Source: Methanobacterium sp. BAmetb5 (GTDB lineage Archaea > Methanobacteriota > Methanobacteria > Methanobacteriales > Methanobacteriaceae). From it: a stretch of 46,000 nucleotides of DNA. Below, in pieces: positions 1 through 14,037 of this stretch; position 1 is the stretch's first letter; every line of letters begins with the position of its first letter. Position numbers and translations under genes: made by a program. Under the pieces are notes generated by a model that was given only the letters and a program-made list of their open reading frames with translations, was not told the DNA's origin and made no database searches. The stretch lies in NCBI RefSeq assembly GCF_003491305.1, contig NZ_CP022706.1:1770001-1816000 (forward strand), written 5' to 3'.

Positions 1-83
1 GACTTTTCAAAACCGTTAGAATGCCCTCTAAATTTAAAAAGAAGCTTTATAATTGACTTTTTTTTAAAAATTAGATAAAAATA

Positions 84-91
84 TTTATATA
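84..91 (+). promoter_or_regulatory. TATA-box candidate of the surface-protein gene
   Basis: The sequence TTTATATA sits in an A-rich stretch just ahead of the first gene. An archaeal TATA box is normally about 25 bases upstream of transcription start, which would place the start near 110-117. That is downstream of the first in-frame ATG at 101 and so bears on the choice of translation start. Confidence 0.45.
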
Positions 92-100
92 GTATGGTAG

Positions 101-3100
101 ATGATCTCTTGTTGTCCAAGAGCATCTGATGATTTTAAAGAGGATGTTAGGGGACACGGAGGCGGTAAAATTAATCGGAAATTTATATTATTAGTGTTAA
201 TGCTAGTTAGTTTGGCATTGACATCTAATGCATCTGCAGCAGCAGATAACTTAACCGATAATTTAAGCGGAAATTCAACACAAAATCTTATACAAACACA
301 AAACACAACTGAAAATTTACAGAACACGACAGATCAAGAATCTATTCAAAGTTCTGATAATTTTTCAAGCGAAAACTCTACAACAAACAGTAGTTCAGAC
401 CTAAACTCTAATAAAACAAGTTTTCCCAGTGATTCTAGTAATGTAGAAGGTGCAGCTGGTGACCCTAGTGAAGAAGTTTCTTCGGGTAAGGCCAGTTTTA
501 CCATCCGGGAGATAATCAATGCAGCCAATGATGTTAAAAGGTTTCTAGAAGGGAACAAATACCTTCCAGAATACATAAACATCAATGGAACACTGGTAAA
601 TCAAGCTACATTCCTACAATTGTTAGCAGCAACTACAATAAAAATCAATAACAGCGACAGTACATTGATAGATTTAATCTATGTCCAACTACCAGGATCA
701 GGAACTGAAAAAGTAAATCCAGGAACATTCACCAAAACTGAATATCTGGCTTTGGCTCAGACCATTCAAACTTACATCAGCAATAATCTGAAAGCCCCAG
801 CTACCATCAGTACTAGTTTTGGTAATATTGGATTCGATTCTTTAATCTACCTTTACAGTCGTGGATTAAGTTTGTATGAAAGCACTAATGTGTTGCCCAC
901 CTTCTTGGCAGTCCGACCTTGGGGTACCTTTCCCATAACTGACACTACCAAAAATTCCATTACTACTCAAGATGTGGTTAATACTGCGGTTGAGGTTCGG
1001 AATTTTGTTAATTGCAATAAGTACTTGCCGGAGTTCATTACGGTTAACGGGATTGTGGTTAATCAGGCTACTTTCTTAGAGTTGTTAACTGAGGCTTTGT
1101 TGAAGATTGGTAACGGTGATACTACTGCGTTAACTTTAAGTAACGTTATAAAACCTGTATCTGGTGCCGAAACTGTTACCCCTGGAACTTTTACTAAGAC
1201 CGAGTATTTGGCTTTGGCTCAAGATATTCAGGCCTATTTTACCACTAATCAGAAGGCCCCGGTTAGTATGAGTACTGTTTTTGGCGATATGAAGTTTGAG
1301 TCGCTTTTATATCTTTACTCTCGTGTACTGAGCATGTATGCGAGTAATGGTGTGTTAGCTACATTTATGGCTGTGCGGCCCTGGAGTTCTATCCCCATAA
1401 CTGATACTACCAAAAAATCTATTACTACTCAAGACGTGGTTAATACTGCGGTTGAGGTTCGGAATTTTGTTAATTGCAATAAGTACTTGCCGGAGTTCAT
1501 TACGGTTAACGGGATTGTGGTTAATCAGGCTACTTTCTTAGAGTTGTTAACTGAGGCTTTGCTGAAGATTGGTAATGGTGATACCAGTGCCCTGACTCTG
1601 GTTAATGTTAAAAAGTCGGGAACTGGCACAGAAACTGTTACCCCTGGAACTTTTAATAAAACCGAATATCTGGCTTTGGCTCAGACCATTCAAACTTACA
1701 GCAGCAATAATCAGAAGGCACCAGCAACTATCAGCACCAGTCTAGGGAAGGTGAAATTTGAATCTTTAATCTACCTGTATTCTCGTGTGTTGGGTAGTTA
1801 CAAGGATGATAGCAACAAACTTCCGGCTTTAGTTACCATTCGCTCCTGGTCCACCACAAACATGCCCATTATGGATGAGTTCTTCACTGTAGAACAAATC
1901 ACTAAAGCGGCCATTGATGTTAAGCGCTTTGTGGAGGGAAACAAATACTTGCCCGAGTACATCACCATTAATGGAGTGATGGTTAACCAGTCGCAGTTCC
2001 TGTACTTAATTGCCACCGCGACTTTGCACATCAACAGCGGTGATAACTCCTTGATAAGTCTTATAAGTGCCAGCGTACCTGGAACTTCCAGTGAAACCGT
2101 AACTGGGGGTAGTTTACTTTCCAGTGAATACTTAACTCTCGCCAATACCATCAAAAACTACATTGAATCCAATCGAAAAGCACCAAGTTCGGTTTCCACA
2201 TCCCTGGGAACCATGAGTTATCAGTCATTACTGTACATGTACTGCAGAATACTCAACATAAACACTGTAAATCAGGATTTACCTGTGGTAATTAACGTTA
2301 AACCCTGGAAAACGACAAACATACCCATATCTGATAAAACAAGTTTCACAGTTGCTGAAATAACCCGTGCAGCAGTTGATGTCAAAAATTTTGTGGATGG
2401 AAACGGTTACATGCCGGAATGGATAACCGTGGGAGGAGTATCCCTCAACCAGACCCAATTCTTGCATCTCCTGGCTGCAGCCACCATTTTGATCAACAGT
2501 TCTAGCTCAGGTTCTGTTTATCCAGTAAACGCAGTCCTACCTTCTAAAACAGTTAATGATGCAATAACTTCTGGTAATTTAAGCAAAGGTAGTTATTTAC
2601 AGTTAGCTCAATATATTAAAAGTTATATTGAACAGAATAAAGAAGGACCAAGCAGTATGAAGGTTTCTCTGGGAACAGTGAGTTTCAAATCCCTTATCTA
2701 CATGTACAGCCGGGTGCTTCAGCAGTACAACCTGCACAAGACCTTGCCGGCTACCATACTACTAAAGGGATGGACTACCCAGAACATACCCATCTATGAC
2801 GACTACTTCACCAACCAGGAAATCAGTAAAGTTGCTGCCGAGGTCCGGGCTTTCGTGGATGGAAACGGTTTCATGCCGGAATACATCACCATAAGTGGAG
2901 TAGTAATTAATAGGGCCCAATTCCTGTACCTATTAACCACTGCAACAGTGAAAATTAACAACAACGACAACTCCGTCACCTACCTGCAAAAAGCCAGTGT
3001 TTCTGCCAGCAGTGATCAAACATCTTCGGGTAGTATGGGAATCACAGAACTGGTACAAGTAGCTCAGAGTATTAAAACATACATGGAAACCAACCAGATT

Positions 3101-3715
3101 GCACCGACCTATGCTTCAACTAGTCTGGGTCAAATGGGATTCTACAATCTCATTTACACCTACAGCCGAGTATTGGATTACTACAAAAGCAACTTAAAGC
3201 TCCCATCTTCGGTAACTGGAATCAAATCGTGGTCATTGGTAGTTTATAAACTACCTGCTGGATTTGACCAGTACCTGGCAGCTACTGCCAACTGCCAAGC
3301 AGATAATGCAGCCATCATTTCCCTGGCCAACAGGATAACTGCCGGAGCATCCACCCCTTACCAAAAAGCAGTGCTGATCTTTAACTGGGTTAGAGACAAC
3401 ATTGGCTATGAGTTTTACTACAACACGGTGAAAGGTGCTGTAGGCACTTTAAACTCCGGTGGGGGTAACTGTGTGGATACTGCTCACTTGTTAATAGCTC
3501 TGGAAAGAGCAGCAGGGATACCTGCCAGATACGTCCATGGTAACTGTCAATTCAGTAGTGGTAGCTGGTACGGGCATGTCTGGGCAATTCTTTATGTTGA
3601 CGGGCAGTGGCTAGTTGCAGATGCCACCAGTTCTAGAAATCAGCTGGGAGTTATCAACAACTGGAACACGGCAACCTACACATTTAAAGGTTACTACACC
3701 AGCCTACCCTTCTAA
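101..3715 (+). CDS. Secreted pseudomurein-binding repeat protein with C-terminal transglutaminase-like cysteine peptidase domain
   Basis: A large cell-surface protein likely to bind and possibly cleave or crosslink the pseudomurein wall. A hydrophobic signal segment (about residues 27-46, ending near SNASA) is followed by a Ser/Thr/Asn-rich linker to about residue 125. Then come six tandem units of about 150 residues, each with two pseudomurein-binding (PMB) repeats, marked by EVRNFVNCNKYLPEFIT-like and YLALAQTIQTYI-like halves. The C-terminal 130 residues form a transglutaminase-like fold with a visible Cys-His-Asp triad: C1124 in GGGNCVD, H1159 in YGHVW, D1174 in VADATSS. This arrangement resembles the pseudomurein endoisopeptidases PeiW and PeiP, but with many more repeats, so a housekeeping wall protein is as likely as a lysin. 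The start is uncertain: ATG 101 has no ribosome site and lies close to the TATA box. GGAGG at 158-162 precedes an ATT codon at 170, which would give a normal signal peptide. Confidence 0.9.
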   Translation: MISCCPRASDDFKEDVRGHGGGKINRKFILLVLMLVSLALTSNASAAADNLTDNLSGNSTQNLIQTQNTTENLQNTTDQESIQSSDNFSSENSTTNSSSDLNSNKTSFPSDSSNVEGAAGDPSEEVSSGKASFTIREIINAANDVKRFLEGNKYLPEYININGTLVNQATFLQLLAATTIKINNSDSTLIDLIYVQLPGSGTEKVNPGTFTKTEYLALAQTIQTYISNNLKAPATISTSFGNIGFDSLIYLYSRGLSLYESTNVLPTFLAVRPWGTFPITDTTKNSITTQDVVNTAVEVRNFVNCNKYLPEFITVNGIVVNQATFLELLTEALLKIGNGDTTALTLSNVIKPVSGAETVTPGTFTKTEYLALAQDIQAYFTTNQKAPVSMSTVFGDMKFESLLYLYSRVLSMYASNGVLATFMAVRPWSSIPITDTTKKSITTQDVVNTAVEVRNFVNCNKYLPEFITVNGIVVNQATFLELLTEALLKIGNGDTSALTLVNVKKSGTGTETVTPGTFNKTEYLALAQTIQTYSSNNQKAPATISTSLGKVKFESLIYLYSRVLGSYKDDSNKLPALVTIRSWSTTNMPIMDEFFTVEQITKAAIDVKRFVEGNKYLPEYITINGVMVNQSQFLYLIATATLHINSGDNSLISLISASVPGTSSETVTGGSLLSSEYLTLANTIKNYIESNRKAPSSVSTSLGTMSYQSLLYMYCRILNINTVNQDLPVVINVKPWKTTNIPISDKTSFTVAEITRAAVDVKNFVDGNGYMPEWITVGGVSLNQTQFLHLLAAATILINSSSSGSVYPVNAVLPSKTVNDAITSGNLSKGSYLQLAQYIKSYIEQNKEGPSSMKVSLGTVSFKSLIYMYSRVLQQYNLHKTLPATILLKGWTTQNIPIYDDYFTNQEISKVAAEVRAFVDGNGFMPEYITISGVVINRAQFLYLLTTATVKINNNDNSVTYLQKASVSASSDQTSSGSMGITELVQVAQSIKTYMETNQIAPTYASTSLGQMGFYNLIYTYSRVLDYYKSNLKLPSSVTGIKSWSLVVYKLPAGFDQYLAATANCQADNAAIISLANRITAGASTPYQKAVLIFNWVRDNIGYEFYYNTVKGAVGTLNSGGGNCVDTAHLLIALERAAGIPARYVHGNCQFSSGSWYGHVWAILYVDGQWLVADATSSRNQLGVINNWNTATYTFKGYYTSLPF
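961..1572 (+). repeat. Two near-identical 150-bp DNA copies inside the PMB-repeat region
   Basis: Bases 961-1110 recur at 1423-1572 (offset 462 bp) with only a few third-position differences, for example at 974/1436, 1100/1562 and 1112/1574. The other repeat units encode similar protein but have diverged much more in DNA. This indicates a recent internal duplication or gene conversion of PMB units 2 and 3. Their codon use (many GTT, GTG and TTG codons) also differs from that of units 4-6. Confidence 0.8.
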
Positions 3716-3730
3716 AACCAGGGAGATAAA

Positions 3731-4090
3731 ATGATTAAAAAATCAACGAGAATCCTGGTTTTATTGGCGGTGATGTTAACCGTGTTAACAGTGGTGGCCT
3801 TGGCACTCTTTGCAGCGGGGATACCAGAGAACAACAGTGAAGACCAGGAGAACCAGAAAATACCCGAAAACAACAGAACCAATGTCACCATATCTCCGGA
3901 AGAAGCCCAAGAGATAGCCGCGAAATTCGTTAAAGAAACAGGTGCCCAGGTAGGAACACCACAGCTCAGTGAAATAGAGGGCCAACTGGTATACACAGTA
4001 CCGGTAATAAGTAATGGAACCAGTATAGGTGAAATAACCATTAGTGCCATAACCGGGAAGAATATGGGTGGTGCCGGAGGAGTCTTATAA
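3731..4090 (+). CDS. Small membrane-anchored PepSY-like protein
   Basis: 119 residues. An N-terminal hydrophobic segment (about residues 9-28) acts as a signal or anchor. It is followed by an Asn/Glu-rich linker and a C-terminal region (about 53-115) of the pattern ISPEEAQEIAAKFVKE...LVYTVPV...GEITISAITG, which matches the PepSY fold. The gene begins 15 bases after the surface protein, with AGGGAGAT as ribosome site at 3719-3726, so the two are probably cotranscribed. PepSY domains are usually peptidase inhibitors or regulators outside the membrane. A role in controlling the upstream cysteine peptidase is an inference from adjacency only. Confidence 0.7.
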   Translation: MIKKSTRILVLLAVMLTVLTVVALALFAAGIPENNSEDQENQKIPENNRTNVTISPEEAQEIAAKFVKETGAQVGTPQLSEIEGQLVYTVPVISNGTSIGEITISAITGKNMGGAGGVL

Positions 4091-4133
4091 TCTAGAACTC
4101 CTCTTAACTATCCATTTTCAACCTTCAAAACCA

Positions 4134-4154
4134 TTTTTTTATTTTTTTTATTTT
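4134..4154 (+). terminator. Oligo-T termination region
   Basis: Almost uninterrupted T tracts (T7, T8, T4 broken by single A) follow the PepSY-like gene by about 45 bases, as expected for archaeal intrinsic termination. The next gene converges from the opposite strand. Confidence 0.6.
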
Positions 4155-4220
4155 AAAATCATTAAGGCGTTTTTTTTAGAATATATGCTATGAACTAACC
4201 ATTTAATGTCTACAATCCCA

Positions 4221-4648
4221 CTACTCTTTTTCCGCTTCTTCTTTCAGGGCCTGGTTCATCATTTCAAAACCAGTGGCCGTGTTTCTAAGCAGCCCGGATC
4301 CCAGTGGGACTAACAGCCCAGTAAAGACTTCTTTCTGGATAAATAAGGTCTTATCTTCATCTATTTCTTCGGTGGTCCAGCTGTGTTCTCCATCAAAGAG
4401 TTTCCTTACTCCGAGCACCCCCAGCCATCTTAATTTCTTCCCTGGTTCATACTCCAGGATTTTTGGTTTAATGGTCATTCCATTGGAATTTGGAGGGTTT
4501 ATAAAGATTTCGAGCATTACTCCCTCCTGTAGGGTTCCGGAAATTCGTTTCATAAAGGGATTCCACCGGGGGAATCGGTCGAAATCAGTCAGTATACTCC
4601 ACACGGCCCTGGCTGGAGCATTGATCTCAATTTCAGTGTAAATTTCTT

Positions 4649-4652
<4 letters not shown>
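4221..4652 (-). CDS. SRPBCC (START-like) family protein
   Basis: 143 residues with the classic SRPBCC opening: [26 protein letters not shown] at the N-terminus, a central beta-rich part, and a C-terminal helix ([17 protein letters not shown]). The family binds hydrophobic ligands in a deep cavity, and some members are cyclases or aromatase-like. The start codon overlaps the stop of the upstream GMC oxidoreductase gene by ATGA (4649-4652), so the two are translationally coupled. It is the last gene of the five-gene run and probably handles the same hydrophobic substrate. The specific ligand cannot be read from sequence. Confidence 0.8.
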
Positions 4653-5980
<1,328 letters not shown>

Positions 5981-6011
5981 ATCCTCATATTTTCCTGGTT
6001 AATTTTTTAAT

Positions 6012-6622
6012 TCATCCTATTTTTATAGAAGCCAAACAATTAGAACATCCCTCGGTGATCCTCTGGGTGAACTCCATCTTGATATTGGGGTTTAAACCCT
6101 GCACAACACCCTCATCAGCTGCAGAAAGAATATGGCAGGTCTGGAGATTGTAATCTCGAGCCAGGCTGCAGTGGTTAACTACCATAGTTATTTCGCCCCT
6201 TTTATTTTCTTTAACCTGAAAATCAATACCCAGTGCCGAGTACAAGATTCGGGCGGCATTAACCAGGTCGTTTAGATGGTTTCCCACACCTAAAATCTTT
6301 CTAAACCTCTGTCCCAGGACTAATCCTTTCTGGAACATAACTTGCCTCCCTTGGGAAAGGGCTTCATCATTCCCCATATTCTCTATCAGGGATTCCACCA
6401 GTTTATTATGGGCACGAGCCATCAATTTTCTTTTTTCATCCAGATTACCATTCAAAATGACTTGTTTTTGATAATCCTTTTGTTTTTCGTAATTTTTCTG
6501 AGGAGAATGCTCATTTAAAAGTTCTCCCAGTCCCTGGATAGTGGAACTGGCCAGTTCATCCAGGCCCTTTTTCAGTAACCACTCCGGTGTCCACCTGGAC
6601 AGAATTCGCAGCCTAAGTCCCA

Positions 6623-6626
<4 letters not shown>
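6012..6626 (-). CDS. Cys-rich protein, possibly of the L-2-amino-thiazoline-4-carboxylate hydrolase-like family
   Basis: 204 residues, no membrane segment. The N-terminal half is helical and charged. The C-terminal half carries C153, C164, C194 and C197 in the context NHCSLA...[12 protein letters not shown]...GLNP...EGCSNCLA, a pattern like the ATC-hydrolase-like family of small thiol proteins often found beside acyl-activating enzymes. Assignment is tentative. The start overlaps the stop of the reductase-ligase gene by 4 bases (6623-6626), so coupled translation is likely. A role as a small-molecule or acyl-binding or hydrolysing partner in the same pathway is inferred from context only. Confidence 0.5.
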
Positions 6627-9517
<2,891 letters not shown>

Positions 9518-9569
9518 ATTTCTATTACCTATTTTTGAATGTAATCATGGATGAATTTTGAGTGTAAAA

Positions 9570-10835
<1,266 letters not shown>

Positions 10836-10900
10836 ATTTCTTCCCTGAATATCTTCTAATAATTTAATCCGTTACTTTGAATCCGCATTGTTTATTGGTT

Positions 10901-11284
10901 TTATTCCACGTAGACCTTGACCTTGGTCTGTTCTTCTTCATCAATGACATCCACCAGTTTGCCTTCCGCCCCATTTTTAACGGCGTCCAATATCTCGTCC
11001 AGGTCGATCTTGTCCAGTCCAGATTCCTTCAGTTTGGGGTCGTATTTTTTGGCCAGTTTCAATCCCACATCCACCAGGGAAATGGGTATGTTCACGTTCA
11101 CCTTGGGCTGGTCGTCCAGGGTGTACACCCGGACCTTTAACCATTTAACATCTTTTCGAGGGATAATTTTCTCATCATTTTTATCCAGAGTAGCTAAAAG
11201 CTCAGTTGCTTCATCAACCGTTATTTTTCCATCTTCTACCATTTTTAATATTTGCATTTTCTCTTCCGATACACTTTTAGACAT
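10901..11284 (-). CDS. SHOCT-like N-terminal domain protein (YvlB/LiaX-type N-terminus)
   Basis: 127 residues, soluble and charged. The N-terminal helix pair SEEKMQILKMVEDGKITVDEATELL (about 6-30) is the SHOCT-like module found at the start of YvlB/LiaX-type envelope-stress proteins. The rest is alpha/beta, ending in TKVKVYVE. The same helix-turn (GKI or GEI, then DEA.ELL or DEALKLL) closes the DUF2089 protein encoded directly upstream, and its C-terminal strand resembles the end of the 102-residue protein two genes upstream. The three genes run in the same direction with gaps of about 30 bases, so they form one operon. Function unknown; envelope or membrane-stress control is inferred from bacterial relatives. 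Confidence 0.65.
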   Translation of the reverse strand: MSKSVSEEKMQILKMVEDGKITVDEATELLATLDKNDEKIIPRKDVKWLKVRVYTLDDQPKVNVNIPISLVDVGLKLAKKYDPKLKESGLDKIDLDEILDAVKNGAEGKLVDVIDEEEQTKVKVYVE

Positions 11285-11314
11285 TAAAAACTCCTCCTAA
11301 CACCGGTTTTATCA

Positions 11315-11680
11315 TCATTTGTTCAACAACTTCAGGGCTTCATCCTTGCTGATTTCTCCCTTACTGAGTTTTTCCAGGATCTCCTTCTGATTGATGGCTG
11401 GTTTTTCCAGTTTGTATCCTAGGGAGGAAATCACTTCATCCAGTTTGTTCCTCACTGTGGGATAGGATATTCCCAGTTCCTTTTCTATTTCCTTGATATT
11501 ACCCCGGTTTTTGATAAAAACCTCGACGAAGTATTTTTGTTCTTCGTTCAATCGGCAGAACTTGCAGAGTTCGAACTCGCCCCGGATGGTAGTATCACAG
11601 TTTTTACAGTAGATCTCGGTGACTTTGGTTTCACTCTTACAGATGGGGCAGTTTCCTGGTACTTCACGTTTCAAATCCAT
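11315..11680 (-). CDS. DUF2089-family zinc-ribbon and helix-turn-helix regulator
   Basis: 121 residues. The zinc ribbon uses C11/C14 and C25/C28, with a further pair C39/C42 in LCKFCRLN. A sigma-like helix-turn-helix follows (about 47-88): FVEVFIKNRGNIKEIEKELGISYPTVRNKLDEVISSLGY, the hallmark of DUF2089. The C-terminal 25 residues are a SHOCT-like helix pair. In bacteria, DUF2089 genes sit next to SHOCT/YvlB-type envelope genes, and here the same pairing occurs. It most likely binds DNA and regulates its own operon. Two cysteine pairs plus an HTH could also make it metal- or redox-responsive (inference). Confidence 0.8.
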   Translation of the reverse strand: MDLKREVPGNCPICKSETKVTEIYCKNCDTTIRGEFELCKFCRLNEEQKYFVEVFIKNRGNIKEIEKELGISYPTVRNKLDEVISSLGYKLEKPAINQKEILEKLSKGEISKDEALKLLNK

Positions 11681-11712
11681 TCATCTCCTCTTGAGGTGCG
11701 TATAATCCTTTG

Positions 11713-12021
11713 TTACACCGTGTAGATCTTCACTACCACTTTTTCCTGGTTTTCATCGTAGGTGTCGATGTTCACCAGTTCAAAGGGTTCTTCCTGTTCC
11801 AACTGGTCCAGGATTATTTCCACATCCTGGGGGGTTATATTTTCTAAGAACTCCCCGGTGTGGTGTTCACCAGATGGTGGCCACCTGCCTTCCTTTATTC
11901 TGGAAGGCCCGTATTTGAGTATCAATCTGGAAATCCATTTCAACGTTGAAAAACGTAACGCTGGAATGGGAAACGAAAATTTAGCTGTTTTTATTTCCAT
12001 TTTTAATTTTTTAGCCTTCAT
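11713..12021 (-). CDS. Small hypothetical protein of the DUF2089 operon
   Basis: 102 residues, basic N-terminus (MKAKKLKMEIKTAKFSFPIPAL) and an acidic alpha/beta C-terminus (ITPQDVEIILDQLEQEEPFELVNIDTYDENQEKVVVKIYTV). The last strand VVVKIYTV resembles the end of the 127-residue SHOCT-like protein, suggesting a shared C-terminal domain. First gene of the three-gene operon, with GGTGG as ribosome site 5 bases before ATG. The name and function are unknown; its context suggests an envelope-associated partner or effector of the DUF2089 regulator. Confidence 0.6.
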   Translation of the reverse strand: MKAKKLKMEIKTAKFSFPIPALRFSTLKWISRLILKYGPSRIKEGRWPPSGEHHTGEFLENITPQDVEIILDQLEQEEPFELVNIDTYDENQEKVVVKIYTV

Positions 12022-12086
12022 TGTTCCACCGGAATAACAGGTTTCTTGACGATCCCTGCTTGTTTATTTGATAATATTAACTAATC

Positions 12087-12098
12087 ATATATAAAATT
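12087..12098 (-). promoter_or_regulatory. TATA-box candidate for the DUF2089 operon
   Basis: Read on the minus strand this is ATTTTATATATG, a good archaeal TATA box, about 66 bases upstream of the ATG at 12021. It predicts a transcript starting near 12065 with a leader of about 40 bases. The whole 12022-12167 gap is A+T-rich. Confidence 0.45.
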
Positions 12099-12167
12099 AT
12101 TGATTATTTTAATTTGAACTTCAATAATGTGAAACTTTAAATTAACATTTTTAAGGTTAGTGGGGAT

Positions 12168-12973
<806 letters not shown>

Positions 12974-13019
12974 TTTCTTTAGAATGATTTTTTTTTTAAT
13001 CGCCTGGTTTTTTTGATTT

Positions 13020-13655
<636 letters not shown>

Positions 13656-13675
13656 GGTAATACACCGAGTTTTTA

Positions 13676-13691
13676 ACTAACGTTCGTTACT
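13676..13691. promoter_or_regulatory. TetR-box candidate 1 (tetR promoter)
   Basis: ACTAACGTTCGTTACT: arms ACTAACG and CGTTACT around a TT centre, 6 of 7 positions symmetric. It lies 20 bases upstream of the tetR ATG, where binding would block initiation. This is the member of the six-site family closest to tetR. Confidence 0.7.
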
Positions 13692-13700
13692 AGTCCATGT

Positions 13701-13713
13701 GGTTAACTTAACC
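13701..13713. promoter_or_regulatory. GGTTAACTTAACC palindrome, left copy
   Basis: A perfect 6-1-6 palindrome, GGTTAA-C-TTAACC. An identical palindrome (centre G) lies at 35028-35040 next to the integrase promoter, and an 11-base match occurs at 28886-28896. It may be a binding site for a second regulator or for the integrase. Confidence 0.5.
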
Positions 13714-13720
13714 CAAAATT

Positions 13721-13738
13721 ATGTACATTTTTGTACAT
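13721..13738. promoter_or_regulatory. 7-4-7 palindrome ATGTACA-TTTT-TGTACAT
   Basis: A perfect inverted repeat in the divergent region between tetR and the ribbon-helix-helix gene. The geometry (7-4-7) equals that of a second palindrome at 16743-16760. It is a candidate operator, possibly of the nearby 44-residue ribbon-helix-helix protein. Confidence 0.45.
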
Positions 13739-13753
13739 TCATCGAACTTTATA

Positions 13754-13769
13754 ACTAACGCTTGTTCGT
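13754..13769. promoter_or_regulatory. TetR-box candidate 2
   Basis: ACTAACG-CT-TGTTCGT. The left arm is perfect and the right arm degenerate. It lies 50 bp from box 3, the same spacing (51 bp) as between boxes 4 and 5 at the far end of the element. Confidence 0.45.
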
Positions 13770-13787
13770 TTCTTAGATCTAACTTAA

Positions 13788-13818
13788 CTTCATCATATAT
13801 ATAACTAACGTTCGTTCG
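13788..13818 (+). repeat. Candidate attL: left copy of a 31-bp direct repeat
   Basis: Matches 35085-35115 at 28 of 31 positions without gaps (differences at 13794, 13795 and 13802). The last 16 bases, AACTAACGTTCGTTCG, are identical. The two copies are 21,297 bp apart and bracket the A+T-rich block whose right-most gene is an integrase, so they fit an attL/attR pair. The core also coincides with TetR box 3, so a duplicated promoter is an alternative explanation. Confidence 0.5.
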
Positions 13819-13819
13819 C
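13804..13819. promoter_or_regulatory. TetR-box candidate 3 with TATA box
   Basis: ACTAACG-TT-CGTTCGC directly after ATATATATAA (13795-13804). On the plus strand the box would lie between the TATA box and the start of a transcript leading to the ribbon-helix-helix gene at 13899, a typical repression position. Confidence 0.55.
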
Positions 13820-13898
13820 TTAATTAATAATATAATTAATGAAAAGTATTATATATTATAAGTTTTTAAATTAGTATTACGATAAGGAGGTTACAAAT

Positions 13899-14033
13899 AT
13901 GATCAGAATAGCAATTACAATACCTAAAAAGCTTTTAAATGAGTTTGACGAATGTTTAAAAAAGAATGGATATAATTCTAGAACTAAAGGAATGCATGAA
14001 GCTATGAGTGAATATATTGAGCGACATAAGTAG
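13899..14033 (+). CDS. 44-residue ribbon-helix-helix (CopG-like) DNA-binding protein
   Basis: The reading frame runs MIRIAITIPKKLLNEFDECL to a C-terminal helix SEYIERHK. An N-terminal beta strand (RIAITIP) followed by two helices is the ribbon-helix-helix fold of CopG, NikR and Arc-type regulators; at 44 residues it is about the minimal domain. A strong ribosome site, AAGGAGGT at 13884-13891, precedes the ATG by 7 bases. It is the first gene inside the left end of the element, convergent with the polymerase gene 4 bases away, and is preceded by TetR box 3 and a 7-4-7 palindrome. It probably controls an element promoter such as its own. Confidence 0.75.
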   Translation: MIRIAITIPKKLLNEFDECLKKNGYNSRTKGMHEAMSEYIERHK

Positions 14034-14037
14034 AGAA

